64,000 bases of DNA from Helicobacter sp. MIT 11-5569. GTDB lineage: Bacteria > Campylobacterota > Campylobacteria > Campylobacterales > Helicobacteraceae. The notes under the pieces were generated by a model that saw nothing but the letters and a program-made list of their open reading frames with translations, did not search any database and was not told where the DNA came from. Shown piece by piece: positions 63,713 to 64,000 of this stretch (within the stretch, counting starts at the first letter, position 1; each line of letters begins with the position of its first letter). The stretch covers positions 1 to 64,000 of the forward strand of contig NZ_JRPB02000009.1 in the NCBI RefSeq assembly GCF_000765695.2, read 5' to 3'. The position numbers were made by a program, and so were the translations under genes.

Positions 63713-64000
63713 ATGTGGGTTACAAAATCCTATAATGATAAATTTCAACAAGAATATAAAATAGAGCGCAAACTATTAGAGATTAAGGGTTCAAAGCATA
63801 CATTAGAGTTATTTAACTCTCAAGCTTTTGGAGAAATTGCTTTACTTGATGAAGGGTTGTTGTTACAAAATATGCTTTTTGTGCAAAGTGAATTGCTCGC
63901 ACATCTTAGTGTTTGTTCGCATAAGAATCCTAAGCGTGTGTTAATTGCCGGGAGCTTTAATTTAGAATTAGCGTTTGAGTTTTTGCGACATGATGAAGTG
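63713..64000 (+). CDS. speE: Spermidine synthase-like protein, 5' part
   Basis: Ninety-six codons are visible before the window ends. '[20 protein letters not shown]', '[20 protein letters not shown]' and '[21 protein letters not shown]' match the N-terminal beta domain and start of the Rossmann domain of Helicobacter SpeE. The family's usual glycine-rich SAM motif is weak ('[12 protein letters not shown]'), as in Helicobacter. No later part can be judged. Confidence 0.85.
   Translation, partial: MWVTKSYNDKFQQEYKIERKLLEIKGSKHTLELFNSQAFGEIALLDEGLLLQNMLFVQSELLAHLSVCSHKNPKRVLIAGSFNLELAFEFLRHDEV

Noticed and set aside
1-64000. CRISPR arrays, tRNA or rRNA genes, insertion sequences
   Set aside because: No regularly spaced short repeats, tRNA-like or rRNA-like stretches, or transposase genes were seen in the gaps; the only long repeats are the glycosyltransferase copies.

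Overview
The window is AT-rich, densely coded DNA from a Campylobacterota bacterium, most likely an enterohepatic Helicobacter of the H. pullorum / H. canadensis kind (inference). The supporting gene content is a ccoNOQP operon followed by DUF4006, TPM and FixH-like genes, luxS, a MagIII-type glycosylase, carboxynorspermidine dehydrogenase, a Helicobacter-like speE start, a DUF2972 gene, and many long G tracts inside surface-carbohydrate genes. No rRNA, tRNA, CRISPR array or insertion sequence was seen.

Positions 1-27100 are one large plus-strand surface-glycan locus. It opens with a radical-SAM/SPASM protein, glycosyltransferases (one tandemly duplicated with a 602-bp period, plus an orphan copy of its 3' end) and a WbpG-like N-acetyl-sugar amidotransferase. 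Next come genes for a 2,3-diamino-uronic acid nucleotide sugar (2-epimerase, WbpB-, WbpD- and WbpE-like) with a formyltransferase, an SGNH protein and an AsnB-type amidotransferase. A second oxidoreductase / formyltransferase / acetyltransferase / aminotransferase set follows. From 18614 to 27087 lies a set matching the Campylobacter jejuni O-methyl phosphoramidate (MeOPN) genes Cj1415-Cj1420: CysC-like kinase, two methyltransferases, glutamine kinase, CDP-glutamine amidohydrolase and cytidylyltransferase. Glycerophosphotransferase-like genes and a CysQ phosphatase are added to it. Most neighbours overlap by a few bases, so they are probably translationally coupled.

Eleven homopolymer tracts (G9-G13, one C12) lie inside coding sequence. 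As read here, three genes are one G too long and therefore off or truncated: both formyltransferases and the SGNH protein. A glycerophosphotransferase-like gene carries a frameshift away from its tract. The other tracts are in frame. This makes the cell surface chemically phase-variable.

27095-28663 is a sigma-54-type promoter followed by three small genes of unknown function, two of which share the same C-terminal peptide. 28904-38755 holds housekeeping and envelope genes (topA, bioB, YihY, a phase-variable phosphoethanolamine transferase, CNNM/CorC, purE, DUF3972, and a DUF89 gene that probably starts at ATT). 38922-43592 is the cbb3 oxidase operon. 43678-49855 holds carboxynorspermidine dehydrogenase, ligA-luxS (minus), a phase-variable DUF2972 gene and a DUF305 protein. 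50128-54240 is an ABC uptake operon with OsmC and acyl-CoA-dehydrogenase-like genes. 54326-56822 (minus) encodes a p-cresol methylhydroxylase-type flavocytochrome that could feed electrons to the cbb3 oxidase. The end carries mutY, an LLM oxidoreductase, an alcohol dehydrogenase, a MagIII glycosylase, an M20 dipeptidase, a SurA-like chaperone, a META lipoprotein and the start of speE.
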